DNA of 64,000 nucleotides from Thermoflavimicrobium dichotomicum (GTDB lineage: Bacteria; Bacillota; Bacilli; Thermoactinomycetales; Thermoactinomycetaceae). Of the stretch, positions 26,326 through 34,695 are shown one piece after another; within the stretch, counting starts at the first letter, position 1, and each line of letters begins with the position of its first letter. Under the pieces are notes generated by a model. The model searched no databases. It was not told the DNA's origin and was given only the letters and a program-made list of their open reading frames with translations. The DNA lies in the NCBI RefSeq assembly GCF_900114055.1, contig NZ_FORR01000001.1, positions 186,001-250,000 on the forward strand, in the 5' to 3' direction. The position numbers and the translations under genes were made by a program.

Positions 26326-27690
26326 TTAGGATGTCGCCTTTTTCTCCAGCTTCACTTGCAATCCCAGCTTTTCCAATTCGTTGAAATACTGTGGGCACGT
26401 TTTCGACACACAACCAGGGTCCAAAATGCGGATTCCTGGTACTTTGGCTCCAATCAGGGCGAGTGACATCGCCACTCGATGGTCATCATAAGCAAAAAGC
26501 TCAGCTGCCTTCGGCTGTCCCGGATAGACTGTCAATCCATCTTTTCTTTCTTCCACTCGAATTCCCATTTGAGTTAATAGCTGAACAATCGCCGAAATCC
26601 GATCACATTCATGATGGCGTATATGCGCAACGTCATGAATTGCAATGGGACCATCAGCGAATGGAGCGACGGCCGCCAAGGTTAAGGTTTGATCTGACAT
26701 CTCCTTCATGGAAATATCAAATCCCCCTTTTAATTGTTGGACTCCTTCCAGTTCAATAAACCCGTTTCCTCTAGTCACACGACATCCCATCCGTTCAAAT
26801 ACATCCACAAGTTGGATATCCGGCTGTCGCGTTTGGTAAGAAAGATTTGTAATTCGTACTCGTCCATTGGTCAGAGCCGCCAAAGCAAAAAAGTATCCGG
26901 CTGTTGAGGCATCTGCTTCCAGTTGCAAACGGCGTGCATGATAGCTTTGCGGTTTCACTCGCATCATCGTTAACGAGTCATCGTGGTCAACATGAATGCC
27001 GAACTGTTCTAATAAATCAATCGTCATCTTTACATACGCATGTTGTACGATATGATCTGTAATGCAGATGGTTACCGGATTTTCAGCTAAAGCACTTGCA
27101 ATGAGCAATCCACTGATAAACTGACTGGAAGTACTTCCCGAAATGTGTACTTCTCCACCTTTCAATCCCTCTCCACGAATTTCAATGGGTAAATACCCTT
27201 CCTTCTCCAGGTAACGAATACTGGCTCCCAGTTGTTGCAAAGCTGTAATGAGCGGATGCATGGGTCTCTCGCTCATCCGCTTGCTAGCCCGAATCACCCA
27301 ATTTCCGCCTTTGGCGGCTGCCAATGCTCCAGGCAGAAAACGGGCCGTTGTTCCTGCAGCTCCAATATATACCTCTGCCTGTTTTACCGGCCAGTTTCCA
27401 CCCATTCCGTAAACCTTTGCCGTATCACCTGTTATTTTAACTTCTACACCCAGTTCTTTTAATGTCTGGATACACCAGTAAGAATCATCACTTTTCAAAA
27501 TACCAGATAATTCAGATTCACCATGAGCAAGTGCCGCCATAATCAAAGCACGATTTGTCAAACTTTTGCTTCCAGGCACAACTAACTCTGCTTGAATGGG
27601 ATGGCTTGCTGGCGAAACTTCCGCCACTTCGATATCTTTTAACACAGACCATTTTGAACGTGCTGCCAAATCAGATACAACATGTGTCAT
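26326..27690 (-). CDS. aroA: 3-phosphoshikimate 1-carboxyvinyltransferase (EPSP synthase)
   Basis: The 454-residue protein has the two-domain EPSP synthase fold: VPGSKSLTNRALIMAALA near residue 37, SSQFISGLL, DASTAGYFFALAAL, RHHECDRISAI and FAYDDHRVAMSLALIG. It joins shikimate-3-phosphate and PEP in the aromatic pathway. The PEP loop usually reads GNAGT, but here is GAAGTTARF, with alanine in place of the highly conserved asparagine. A 20-residue N-terminal extension precedes the barrel. GGGAG is about ten bases before ATG 27690. The gene stands alone rather than with other aro genes. Confidence 0.95.
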   Translation of the reverse strand: MTHVVSDLAARSKWSVLKDIEVAEVSPASHPIQAELVVPGSKSLTNRALIMAALAHGESELSGILKSDDSYWCIQTLKELGVEVKITGDTAKVYGMGGNWPVKQAEVYIGAAGTTARFLPGALAAAKGGNWVIRASKRMSERPMHPLITALQQLGASIRYLEKEGYLPIEIRGEGLKGGEVHISGSTSSQFISGLLIASALAENPVTICITDHIVQHAYVKMTIDLLEQFGIHVDHDDSLTMMRVKPQSYHARRLQLEADASTAGYFFALAALTNGRVRITNLSYQTRQPDIQLVDVFERMGCRVTRGNGFIELEGVQQLKGGFDISMKEMSDQTLTLAAVAPFADGPIAIHDVAHIRHHECDRISAIVQLLTQMGIRVEERKDGLTVYPGQPKAAELFAYDDHRVAMSLALIGAKVPGIRILDPGCVSKTCPQYFNELEKLGLQVKLEKKATS

Positions 27691-27775
27691 AGATGGAACA
27701 CTCCCAGTTCATACTGTGATATATTGCAAATCATTTTAAACGAATCCCATTGGAAATGGAAGCTTTAATTGTAAA

Positions 27776-27805
27776 TGAAAAAAGAACGCTTAAAACGCTA
27801 AGCGT
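27776..27805 (-). terminator. Terminator of the lgt-ppaX-acyltransferase operon
   Basis: On the minus strand ACGCTTA (27805-27799), GCGTTT, TAAGCGT (27792-27786) is followed by TCTTTTTTC. Confidence 0.88.
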
Positions 27806-27876
27806 CCCATGAACGAATCAGTTGTTCCAATCTTTCCTTCTGCCGGAACAGCTTTTGATTGTCTCTACTGTGCACT

Positions 27877-28380
27877 TTATTCCACTTGATCTTCTTTTTT
27901 CCCTTCACGGATGATTCGGATCGGGTTACCTGCCGCAAAAGCATAGGGGGGAATATCTTTTGTCACGACAGAACCGGCCCCAATTACTGCATGATCCCCT
28001 ATGGTTACACCTGGCAGAATCGTAGTATTGGCCCCAATCATGACATGATCTCCAATCTGAACATCTCCCAATCGATATTCAGAAACCAAGTATTCATGCG
28101 TGAGAATGGTGCTATTGTAACCAATAATCGTATTCTTGCCAATCGATATTTTTTCGGGATATAGAATATCCATCATAACCATAAATGCAATCGCCGTTTG
28201 CTCTCCGATTTTCATTCCCAAACATTTGCGATATAACCAGTTTTTCAAACCAAAAAAAGGGATGTAACGAGCGACGACGATAATTAATGTATTTTTGAAC
28301 ACTTTCCAAAAAGAGATTGTCTGATACAACTGCCAAAGTGAATTGCTGCCTTTCACTAGGTAGCGCTTGGTCTTTCTCAT
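27877..28380 (-). CDS. Hexapeptide-repeat acyltransferase, YvoF-like
   Basis: The 167-residue protein is a left-handed beta-helix acyltransferase: hexapeptide repeats such as ISIGKNTIIGYNSTI and VQIGDHVMIGANTTI, GVTIGDHAVIGAGSVV, and the end motif AGNPIRII. It probably transfers an acetyl group from acetyl-CoA to a sugar or similar acceptor as a trimer. Its start overlaps the ppaX stop by four bases, and the order lgt-ppaX-acyltransferase is that of B. subtilis lgt-yvoD-ppaX-yvoF without yvoD. Acceptor unknown. Confidence 0.88.
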   Translation of the reverse strand: MRKTKRYLVKGSNSLWQLYQTISFWKVFKNTLIIVVARYIPFFGLKNWLYRKCLGMKIGEQTAIAFMVMMDILYPEKISIGKNTIIGYNSTILTHEYLVSEYRLGDVQIGDHVMIGANTTILPGVTIGDHAVIGAGSVVTKDIPPYAFAAGNPIRIIREGKKEDQVE

Positions 28381-29042
28381 TCGAACTTTGCCCCTTGCTT
28401 CACCTTGGAGATTCCCATCATGTTTAATAAGTCACGCATATCATGCAATACATATGTTGGATGATAAGCTTCCAATTCTTCTAAATGCAAGCTCCAACCA
28501 ACCGCTGCAGAATCGATCCCTGCCCGTTCAGCCGCCAACAGATCAAAACGGCTATCTCCTACCATTAATGCAGATTCTTTTGGAGCTGCCAGCTTTTCCA
28601 GTGCCAGATGTATCATATCAGGAGCTGGTTTGGCCTGTTTCGTATCTTCAACACAAACAACCACTTGCATCCACTGATCAAGACCAAAGCGTTTCAAACC
28701 CATCTCGGCCATTTTGCGACGTTTATTGGTGACAACTCCCATTTTAATTCCTGCTTGATGTAAATCAGCCAACACTTCCCGTACATAGGGAAACTCTTTT
28801 ACCAGTTCATCATGATGGGATTCATTATGTACTTGATAGGTTTTAACCATTTCTTCAGCTTGTCTTTCATCAAAAAATCGCATCTGCTCAACCAAGGGCT
28901 GACCCATCCGAGCGATAATGTCTTCTTTCGTGTATTTGCCAGGGCAATGTTTTTCCAAGGTGTACAGAAACGAAGTCAGAATCAGTTCATTTGTATTGAT
29001 CAGAGTTCCATCCAGATCAAATAACACAACGGAGTATTTCAT
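28377..29042 (-). CDS. ppaX: Pyrophosphatase PpaX (HAD superfamily)
   Basis: The 221-residue protein is a HAD hydrolase with the nucleophile motif VLFDLDGTLINTNEL at the start, VVTNKRR (motif II) and MVGDSRFDLLAAERAGI (motif IV). PpaX in Bacillus hydrolyses pyrophosphate released when HprK dephosphorylates HPr(Ser-P), pulling that reaction forward. Phosphoglycolate phosphatase is the usual alternative annotation; its place beside lgt and near hprK favours PpaX. ATG 29042 is preferred to GTG 29057 because GGGAGTG is nine bases upstream. Confidence 0.9.
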   Translation of the reverse strand: MKYSVVLFDLDGTLINTNELILTSFLYTLEKHCPGKYTKEDIIARMGQPLVEQMRFFDERQAEEMVKTYQVHNESHHDELVKEFPYVREVLADLHQAGIKMGVVTNKRRKMAEMGLKRFGLDQWMQVVVCVEDTKQAKPAPDMIHLALEKLAAPKESALMVGDSRFDLLAAERAGIDSAAVGWSLHLEELEAYHPTYVLHDMRDLLNMMGISKVKQGAKFE

Positions 29043-29057
29043 TTTTTTCACTCCCAC

Positions 29058-29972
29058 TTATTGTGCTTGGGTAGATACACTGTTAACCTCTGTATAGGAT
29101 TCCTCTGCTAGCCCTTTTTTTCGTCTCCAAACTATCATGCCAATTGCGAATAAAATTAAAGTAAAACTGACTAATTGAGCAACCCGAATATTTCCATTCT
29201 CCATGGCTCCAGGTGAAAAGAGCAGGTTCATCGGTGACCATAAGAAATTAAGCAAGCTGGCTAACCAATCAGGACCCGTAAAAGTCAAACTATCTGTACG
29301 GAGCCCTTCAATAAAGAATCGTCCAAGTGAATACCACATAAAATAGGTGAAGAAGATCTCGCCACGCTTCGGATTCCATTTGCGCATTAACAACAAAAGT
29401 CCAAATCCTATTAAATTCCACAGCGATTCATATAAAAAAGTAGGATGATAGTATGTACCTTGAATATTCATCTGCTCAATGATCCAATCAGGTAGATGAA
29501 GTCCCTCCAAAAAAGAACGGCTGACAGGACCACCATGAGCCTCTTGGTTCACAAAATTCCCCCAGCGACCAATCGCCTGCCCCAAAATGATACTTGGTGC
29601 GACGATATCTGCCAGAACCAAAAAACGAAGATGATGCTTTTTTACAAAGAAATAACCGGCTAAAAATGCTCCAATCAATCCACCATGAATCGCCAAACCA
29701 CCCTTCCAAACGGCAATGATATCTTGTGGGTGGCTTCTATAGTAATCCCATTCAAAAATGACATAATAAAGCCTTGCCCCAATAATGGCGGCAGGAATCA
29801 CCCAAATCATCATATCCAGTATTTTTTCCGGGTCCACGCCTAGCCGCTTTGCTTCTCGTGTTGCTAACCATAGTCCAAGCAAAGCACCAGTCCCGATTAA
29901 TATCCCATACCAATGAACCTGGATCGGACCAAGTGAAAAGGCAACAGGATCGATTACGGCAAGATTAAACAT
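29058..29972 (-). CDS. lgt: Prolipoprotein diacylglyceryl transferase
   Basis: The 304-residue membrane protein has about seven transmembrane helices, the early HWYGILIG segment, and the Lgt signature [18 protein letters not shown], which holds the catalytic arginine and asparagine region. It adds diacylglycerol to the lipobox cysteine of lipoprotein precursors, such as those encoded at 7460 and 55915. ATG 29972 is chosen over an upstream in-frame codon because AAGGAG lies seven bases before it. It is the first gene of its operon. Confidence 0.97.
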   Translation of the reverse strand: MFNLAVIDPVAFSLGPIQVHWYGILIGTGALLGLWLATREAKRLGVDPEKILDMMIWVIPAAIIGARLYYVIFEWDYYRSHPQDIIAVWKGGLAIHGGLIGAFLAGYFFVKKHHLRFLVLADIVAPSIILGQAIGRWGNFVNQEAHGGPVSRSFLEGLHLPDWIIEQMNIQGTYYHPTFLYESLWNLIGFGLLLLMRKWNPKRGEIFFTYFMWYSLGRFFIEGLRTDSLTFTGPDWLASLLNFLWSPMNLLFSPGAMENGNIRVAQLVSFTLILFAIGMIVWRRKKGLAEESYTEVNSVSTQAQ

Positions 29973-30184
29973 TATCAAACTCCTTTCTGTTCATCACTCA
30001 CAACACCAGCTGTTTACTATCCATTTCATTGTACCCCAAAACTTTTTTGAAGGAAAACCAATGACTTTCGACATGGACGGCATCCAAAAGCAGACGCATC
30101 CTCCTCGTTTATCAAAACGAATGTGATTATACCGTTTTTTCCCCACCAAACCTATTAACATTTAGCAAAATTTTTTCATTATTA

Positions 30185-30214
30185 TGGACATGCAATATCA
30201 AACTAATATACAAT
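30185..30214 (+). promoter_or_regulatory. Promoter of the small cysteine-rich gene
   Basis: TGGACA (30185-30190), an 18-base spacer and TACAAT (30209-30214), 27 bases before ATG 30242. Confidence 0.55.
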
Positions 30215-30241
30215 AAGAAAATACATAGGAGGGTTGTGTTT

Positions 30242-30448
30242 ATGTTAAATATTAAATCGCACTCAGAACATGAACTGTTTGATTGTATTGAGTGTGGTCA
30301 AAAAAATTGTGTTTTAGTAAAAGACGGTTATGGTTTCTGCCAAACTCCTGGTTGTCTGAACTATGACCCTGTCCAGTACGTCTACTTCCCAAATTGGAAA
30401 AAACCAAAAACCAGCCGTGCTGGCAGAGAGATTTTTAACCTGAAATAA
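30242..30448 (+). CDS. Small cysteine-rich protein, zinc-ribbon-like
   Basis: The 68-residue protein carries CIECG and, about 20 residues later, CQTPGC, an arrangement typical of a zinc ribbon, followed by a basic tail (WKKPKTSRAGR). I do not recognise the family. The start is ATG 30242 with AGGAGGG eight bases upstream. It is a monocistronic plus-strand gene placed between the minus-strand lgt operon and hprK, with its own promoter. A role as a small nucleic-acid-binding or stress protein is possible but unsupported. Confidence 0.7.
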   Translation: MLNIKSHSEHELFDCIECGQKNCVLVKDGYGFCQTPGCLNYDPVQYVYFPNWKKPKTSRAGREIFNLK

Positions 30449-30490
30449 TTGAGACCAACCCTTAAAAAGTTTAGATAGATAAATATAAAT

Positions 30491-31423
30491 TTAATCAACA
30501 TCATCCGCTTCTTCAATCGTTTCACCCAGTTTTTGTACAAATTGTTTGGCCGCATCATAACCCATTGCCTTCAAGCGGTAATTCATTGCGGCTACTTCAA
30601 TAATAACGGCTAGGTTTCTTCCAGGTCGTACAGGAACGGTAAGGAGGGGTAATTCGGTATCCATAATGCGCATCCGTTCCTCATCCAAACCCAAACGGTC
30701 ATATTGTCTGCTTTCTTGCCAGTTTTCCAAGCGAATGACCAAAGAAATCTTTTTCTTGTCCCGTACAGAACCGGCACCAAAAAGAGTCATAACGTTAATA
30801 ATGCCCAGACCCCGTATTTCCAATAAATAGCGAATCAGTTCAGGAGCTGATCCTTCCAATACATCCTCTTCCAACTGCGTAATCTCTACAGCATCATCTG
30901 CTACCAATAAATGCCCTCTCTTTACAAGCTCCAATGCTGTCTCACTCTTACCGATTCCACTATCTCCCAAAATCAAGACTCCAACACCGTGTACATCGAC
31001 CAAAACACCATGAATGGTGGTGGTAGGAGCCAAATGCTTTTCCAGGTAGTTCGTCAATTTACTGGCAAAGCGGGTTGTCGGCATGGATGTACGTAAAAGT
31101 GGAACCTGATTATCCTGTGCGGCTCTGATGAGTTCTTCTGGAACAGAGAGACCTCTTGTGATACAGATACAGGGCAGATCTGGATGGCAAAGCCTGTAAA
31201 AGCGCTCTTCTCTTACATCTTTCGGTAAACTTTCTAAAAAGGCGAGCTCTGTTTTTCCCAGTAATTGTAACCTTTCTACAGGATGGTGTGTAAAAAAGCC
31301 AGCCAATTCAAGTCCAGGCCGATACAGATCACTCACGGTCACAACACGATTCAAGCCCGTTTTACCGCATAAAATCTCTAGCTCGAACTGTTTTACAATA
31401 TCCTTTACTGTAATTCTTCCCAT
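30491..31423 (-). CDS. hprK: HPr kinase/phosphorylase
   Basis: The 310-residue protein has an N-terminal domain of about 130 residues and a C-terminal catalytic domain with [22 protein letters not shown] (P-loop preceded by the catalytic histidine), LVADDAVEI, and [11 protein letters not shown] (the family signature). It phosphorylates HPr/Crh at Ser46 and reverses this in high phosphate, thereby controlling CcpA-dependent repression. ATG 31423 matches the B. subtilis protein length and has GGAGG seven bases upstream; the longer frame from 31492 lacks that. In B. subtilis hprK adjoins lgt; here a small plus-strand gene separates them. Confidence 0.97.
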   Translation of the reverse strand: MGRITVKDIVKQFELEILCGKTGLNRVVTVSDLYRPGLELAGFFTHHPVERLQLLGKTELAFLESLPKDVREERFYRLCHPDLPCICITRGLSVPEELIRAAQDNQVPLLRTSMPTTRFASKLTNYLEKHLAPTTTIHGVLVDVHGVGVLILGDSGIGKSETALELVKRGHLLVADDAVEITQLEEDVLEGSAPELIRYLLEIRGLGIINVMTLFGAGSVRDKKKISLVIRLENWQESRQYDRLGLDEERMRIMDTELPLLTVPVRPGRNLAVIIEVAAMNYRLKAMGYDAAKQFVQKLGETIEEADDVD

Positions 31424-31583
31424 GAGTAAACCTCCCAGCAACAGCGGCTGAAACAACCAGTCGCTGCATAATTGTTCAACAAAATTTCCCATAGCTGTTC
31501 ATATCAAAAATATACCTATATTTTATAATGGGAATAAAGTAAATCCCAGAAACCTTAGCCCCCGAAAAAAGGAGGAGGATTGT

Positions 31584-32555
31584 TTGAGGCGCTTAATTGG
31601 CTTTTTTTCTGCTTTCGTCCTGCTTTTATTGATTTTACCAGTAAATACAGCCAGTGCAGAGGGCGGAGGAGAAATAAAAATTAACAACCAGACGGTGAAA
31701 TATGACAACGACAAGCTCAGTGAAGTCTCGATAAATTTGTCTTACGGAACAGGGGAAGTAACCGGATTTTGGCAAATCAAAATCAATAACAGCAGCGAGC
31801 TGGTCTACGAGTCGAAAAGCCCTGAAAACAATATTACTGCCACTTTGAATGTTAGCAACGTAGCTCAAGCAGATAAATATACTGCCCAGATTCAATTTAA
31901 AGAAAATAAAAATAATCAAGCAGGAGAAAAAGTTTTAGCAAGTAAAGAACATGTACTACCAGGCATTACGATCGATTACAAAAATGAATCCGGAAAACAT
32001 GCCATTACAGGTACGTTCAAAAATGTAAGTAAAGTCGATGGGAAATGGAAAGTCGAACTAAAAAGTTCCCAACAAGGATCTGCAACCAACAATACAGATA
32101 CATCCAATGACCTGTCAACAACTCTTCAAGACGATACTAACTCAAATAATAATAGCAATACAACGACAACAGATGGTACTTCCCAAAATACCACAGACAA
32201 TTCTTCTCAAAATACGACCAATGGAACAACTGATCAAAATCAATCCCCTTCACAAACCACTCAGGCACCAAAAGAAGGGGAAGCAACAGATATCTCATTT
32301 ACAGCCGAGTTTGAAAATGTACCATCAGGTTCCTATGATACACATGTCTCCTTTAGCGGAAAATTAGATGACATCGATACTGAACTCAGTAACACCAAAA
32401 CCATGCAAATCACTGGCTCATCGACATCAACCAATGACAATACAGGTAATGGCGCCAAATTGCCAAATACCGCTACTTCCTATCCGAACGGCATCGTTAC
32501 GGGGATCGTTCTATTAGCCCTCGGAGCCATTCTCTTTCAGTTTCGACGTGCTTAA
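31584..32555 (+). CDS. LPNTA-type cell-wall-anchored surface protein
   Basis: The 323-residue precursor has a signal peptide ending AAA-like at about residue 25 (VNTASA), an extracellular region rich in beta-strand-like segments, a Thr/Asn/Gln-rich linker at about 165-235, and a C-terminal sorting signal: LPNTA at 293-297, a hydrophobic stretch (GIVTGIVLLALGAILF) and the charged tail RRA. LPNTA is a class D sortase motif, known from Bacillus anthracis SrtC substrates. The start is TTG 31584, five bases after GGAGGAGG. The sortase gene follows by 21 bases. I recognise no binding domain in the extracellular part. Confidence 0.88.
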   Translation: MRRLIGFFSAFVLLLLILPVNTASAEGGGEIKINNQTVKYDNDKLSEVSINLSYGTGEVTGFWQIKINNSSELVYESKSPENNITATLNVSNVAQADKYTAQIQFKENKNNQAGEKVLASKEHVLPGITIDYKNESGKHAITGTFKNVSKVDGKWKVELKSSQQGSATNNTDTSNDLSTTLQDDTNSNNNSNTTTTDGTSQNTTDNSSQNTTNGTTDQNQSPSQTTQAPKEGEATDISFTAEFENVPSGSYDTHVSFSGKLDDIDTELSNTKTMQITGSSTSTNDNTGNGAKLPNTATSYPNGIVTGIVLLALGAILFQFRRA

Positions 32556-32576
32556 AGGTAAGAGGAGAGATTTGCT

Positions 32577-33182
32577 TTGATTCGAAAACTAGCTTGGCTC
32601 TTCATTATTGCCGGGGGCATCCTTCTTTTTTATAATGCCTATCACTGGTGGAAAGAAGCAAGCCTGGTTGATCAAGACATCTCGGCAGCAGAAACTTTTT
32701 TAAAAGATTGGGCCAACCGTACAAAACACCCTACCCTCGATCAGGGAGTACCATACCCGAAGAAACCCAAAATTGGGGACAAGATTGGCGAGCTAATCGT
32801 TCCACGCCTGCAGTCTACACTCCCGATTGTCGAAGGAACCAATGAATATGCGCTATCGAAAGGGGTCGGGCGGTTTATTGGCGGAGGTACGGTTTTGCCA
32901 GGTGAGACAGGGCATGTAGTCTTGTCCGGCCATCGTGATACTTTGTTCAGAAACATCAATAAGCTACAAATCGGCGACAAGATTTACATTCGCTATAGCA
33001 ACAAAGTGTTTACCTATCAGATTCGTAAAACATGGATTACCCACGCAGAGGATCGAACGGTTATTGTTCCCATTGCCCGTCCGGTGCTTTCCCTTACTAC
33101 CTGTTATCCCTTTGACTATGTAGGCAACGCACCTGAGCGCTATATCCTTCGAGCCGAGTTAATCGAAATCCAGCAAGTTTAA
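32577..33182 (+). CDS. srtD: Class D sortase
   Basis: The 201-residue protein has one N-terminal transmembrane anchor (about 5-20) and a sortase catalytic domain with His119 in VVLSGHRDT, Cys176 in LSLTTCYPF and Arg188 in APERYIL. The TTCYPF context is typical of class D. It cleaves its substrate between Thr and the next residue of the sorting motif and joins it to lipid II or peptidoglycan. It sits directly after an LPNTA protein, the motif expected for class D enzymes, so the pair is probably dedicated. The start is TTG 32577 with GAGGAGAG upstream. Confidence 0.93.
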   Translation: MIRKLAWLFIIAGGILLFYNAYHWWKEASLVDQDISAAETFLKDWANRTKHPTLDQGVPYPKKPKIGDKIGELIVPRLQSTLPIVEGTNEYALSKGVGRFIGGGTVLPGETGHVVLSGHRDTLFRNINKLQIGDKIYIRYSNKVFTYQIRKTWITHAEDRTVIVPIARPVLSLTTCYPFDYVGNAPERYILRAELIEIQQV

Positions 33183-33247
33183 CTGAAACAAAAATAAAAA
33201 CCTAGTTCTAGTTAGCAATAGACTAGAGACTAGGTGATCATCTTTCA

Positions 33248-33275
33248 AGTGTCTGCGTATGGCAGGCACTTTTTA
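33248..33275 (+). terminator. Terminator of the surface protein-sortase operon
   Basis: AGTGTCTGC (33248-33256) pairs with GCAGGCACT (33262-33270), with one G-U pair, followed by TTTTT. It overlaps the last codon of the convergent yvlD gene. A second imperfect hairpin lies just upstream at about 33202-33235. Confidence 0.85.
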
Positions 33276-33626
33276 CTTTCGATTCAAAATCAGATCTAAA
33301 ATCCATGAAACAATACTAACTACCAAGGCACCCAAGACAGCTGGAATCACTCCTTCTATACGGAGTCCATCCACCAACATCCCCGCAAACCAAAAGAGGA
33401 ACGCATTGATCACCAAGATAAAAAGCCCCAATGTCAGTATGTTAATCGGCAGCGTTAGAAAAACAAGAATGGGACGGATTAATGTATTTAAGACAGCCAA
33501 AATGATTGACATTAATATAGCTGCTCCAACGCTTTCTATATAAATCCCGTCAATATAACTCGCGGCAACATAAACACTGATTCCTATTAAAAGCGTTTTT
33601 ATGATCCATTTAACTAGCCAACTCAT
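33273..33626 (-). CDS. yvlD: Phage-holin-family IV membrane protein YvlD
   Basis: The 117-residue protein has about four transmembrane helices, including the family stretch SIILAVLNTLIRPILVFLTL near the centre. It belongs to the YvlD/PF04020 group. In B. subtilis yvlD lies in the envelope-stress yvlABCD operon next to hprK, as it does here, although the yvlABC genes are absent. GGGGGTGAGGGGAG precedes ATG 33626. Despite the family name, these are chromosomal membrane proteins and no prophage is present. Confidence 0.87.
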   Translation of the reverse strand: MSWLVKWIIKTLLIGISVYVAASYIDGIYIESVGAAILMSIILAVLNTLIRPILVFLTLPINILTLGLFILVINAFLFWFAGMLVDGLRIEGVIPAVLGALVVSIVSWILDLILNRK

Positions 33627-33912
33627 CTCCCCTCACCCCCTTATTAACATTTCCCTTTCTCATTGACAACCATGCAAATCCATACCAAAAATTTAAAGCC
33701 AACCTATTTATTCAGTATATGAGCCTTTCATGATTTTGGAGCTGATAACATCTTGACGAGGAGAAATAAATGTGCTAACTACTTTGGAGAAAATAAATGA
33801 AGAGTAAGTGGCACGCTCTGTACGCTATCTGAATCCCCCTGTAGAAGCTGATGTTCATGATCGATATAGACCCTCGGCATTTATATAAATGAAGGAAACT
33901 GGGGGGAACGTT

Positions 33913-34677
33913 TTAAAAGTAAACATAGGGATCTTTGGGAGCAGGAATCAACTCATAAGAATCCAACCGAATGACTGGGACATCAGCTCCATTTTCTTTC
34001 CGTGTTTGAATTGTTCCTGTCGCTTCCAGCCATTGATTCTCTTTAAACGGTTTCTCTGTTTTAAAAACAAATCCGATCACACTGGCATCCGCTGTACAGC
34101 AAGTAACGGTAAACCTTCCAAGAACGAACTCATTCTGTTGAATATTGGGATCTAAATACACAAATCCTTTGACTTTTATTTTCTTTCCTTTCAATTCAGA
34201 TGGAAAAGAGTAAATCAACGTATACAGCTCACCATAATTCTCTTCATCTATTTCAATGATCGATTTCTTTTTTAATGGCTCCACTTTCTTGCGAAACGAT
34301 TGAACAACATCTTCCCCCGGATCTTCTTTCTCTGTTTGCTTAGCACTTTCTTTTTGCTTTGCTATTGCTTTCGAATCCATGTACGTAACACCTTTTTTTG
34401 CCGCAATGCTTGCATCTAAGGCTTTTGGTGGTACTACAACAAATAAAATGAGAGGAAGCAGTACAATCGCATAACTCCAATGCCGAATAGTGTGCATTTC
34501 CTTCCCGTCCAAATTCCAGAGCTGAATTAATCCCAATATCATTAAAAACGCAATACTAACCCCGATGAGCCAGCGGAATTTAGGATGCACAAATAGTGAA
34601 ATTTCGCCTGTAACGAGTAGACTGCAAAGCATCAGAGCCAATCCAAAGCAAATAATCATCCTTAGCCAAGCTGTCAA
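33913..34677 (-). CDS. TIGR03943-type membrane protein (YcgQ-like)
   Basis: The 254-residue protein has an N-terminal membrane region of about four helices and a C-terminal soluble domain with LKGKKIKVKGFVYLDP, FTVTCCTADASVIGFVF (a conserved double cysteine) and a closing OB-fold-like strand set. It is the usual partner of the DUF318 permease encoded immediately upstream (18-base gap), an arrangement like B. subtilis ycgR-ycgQ. The pair is predicted to move a small solute or metal-related compound; the CC motif could bind metal. The start is TTG 34677 with GGAGG eight bases before it. Confidence 0.85.
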   Translation of the reverse strand: MTAWLRMIICFGLALMLCSLLVTGEISLFVHPKFRWLIGVSIAFLMILGLIQLWNLDGKEMHTIRHWSYAIVLLPLILFVVVPPKALDASIAAKKGVTYMDSKAIAKQKESAKQTEKEDPGEDVVQSFRKKVEPLKKKSIIEIDEENYGELYTLIYSFPSELKGKKIKVKGFVYLDPNIQQNEFVLGRFTVTCCTADASVIGFVFKTEKPFKENQWLEATGTIQTRKENGADVPVIRLDSYELIPAPKDPYVYF

Positions 34678-34695
34678 TGTCGCTTCCTCCTTTCT

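Noticed and set aside
33273-33626. Holin gene as a sign of prophage
   Set aside because: The protein is YvlD, a chromosomal membrane protein beside hprK in Bacillus; no other phage gene is nearby.
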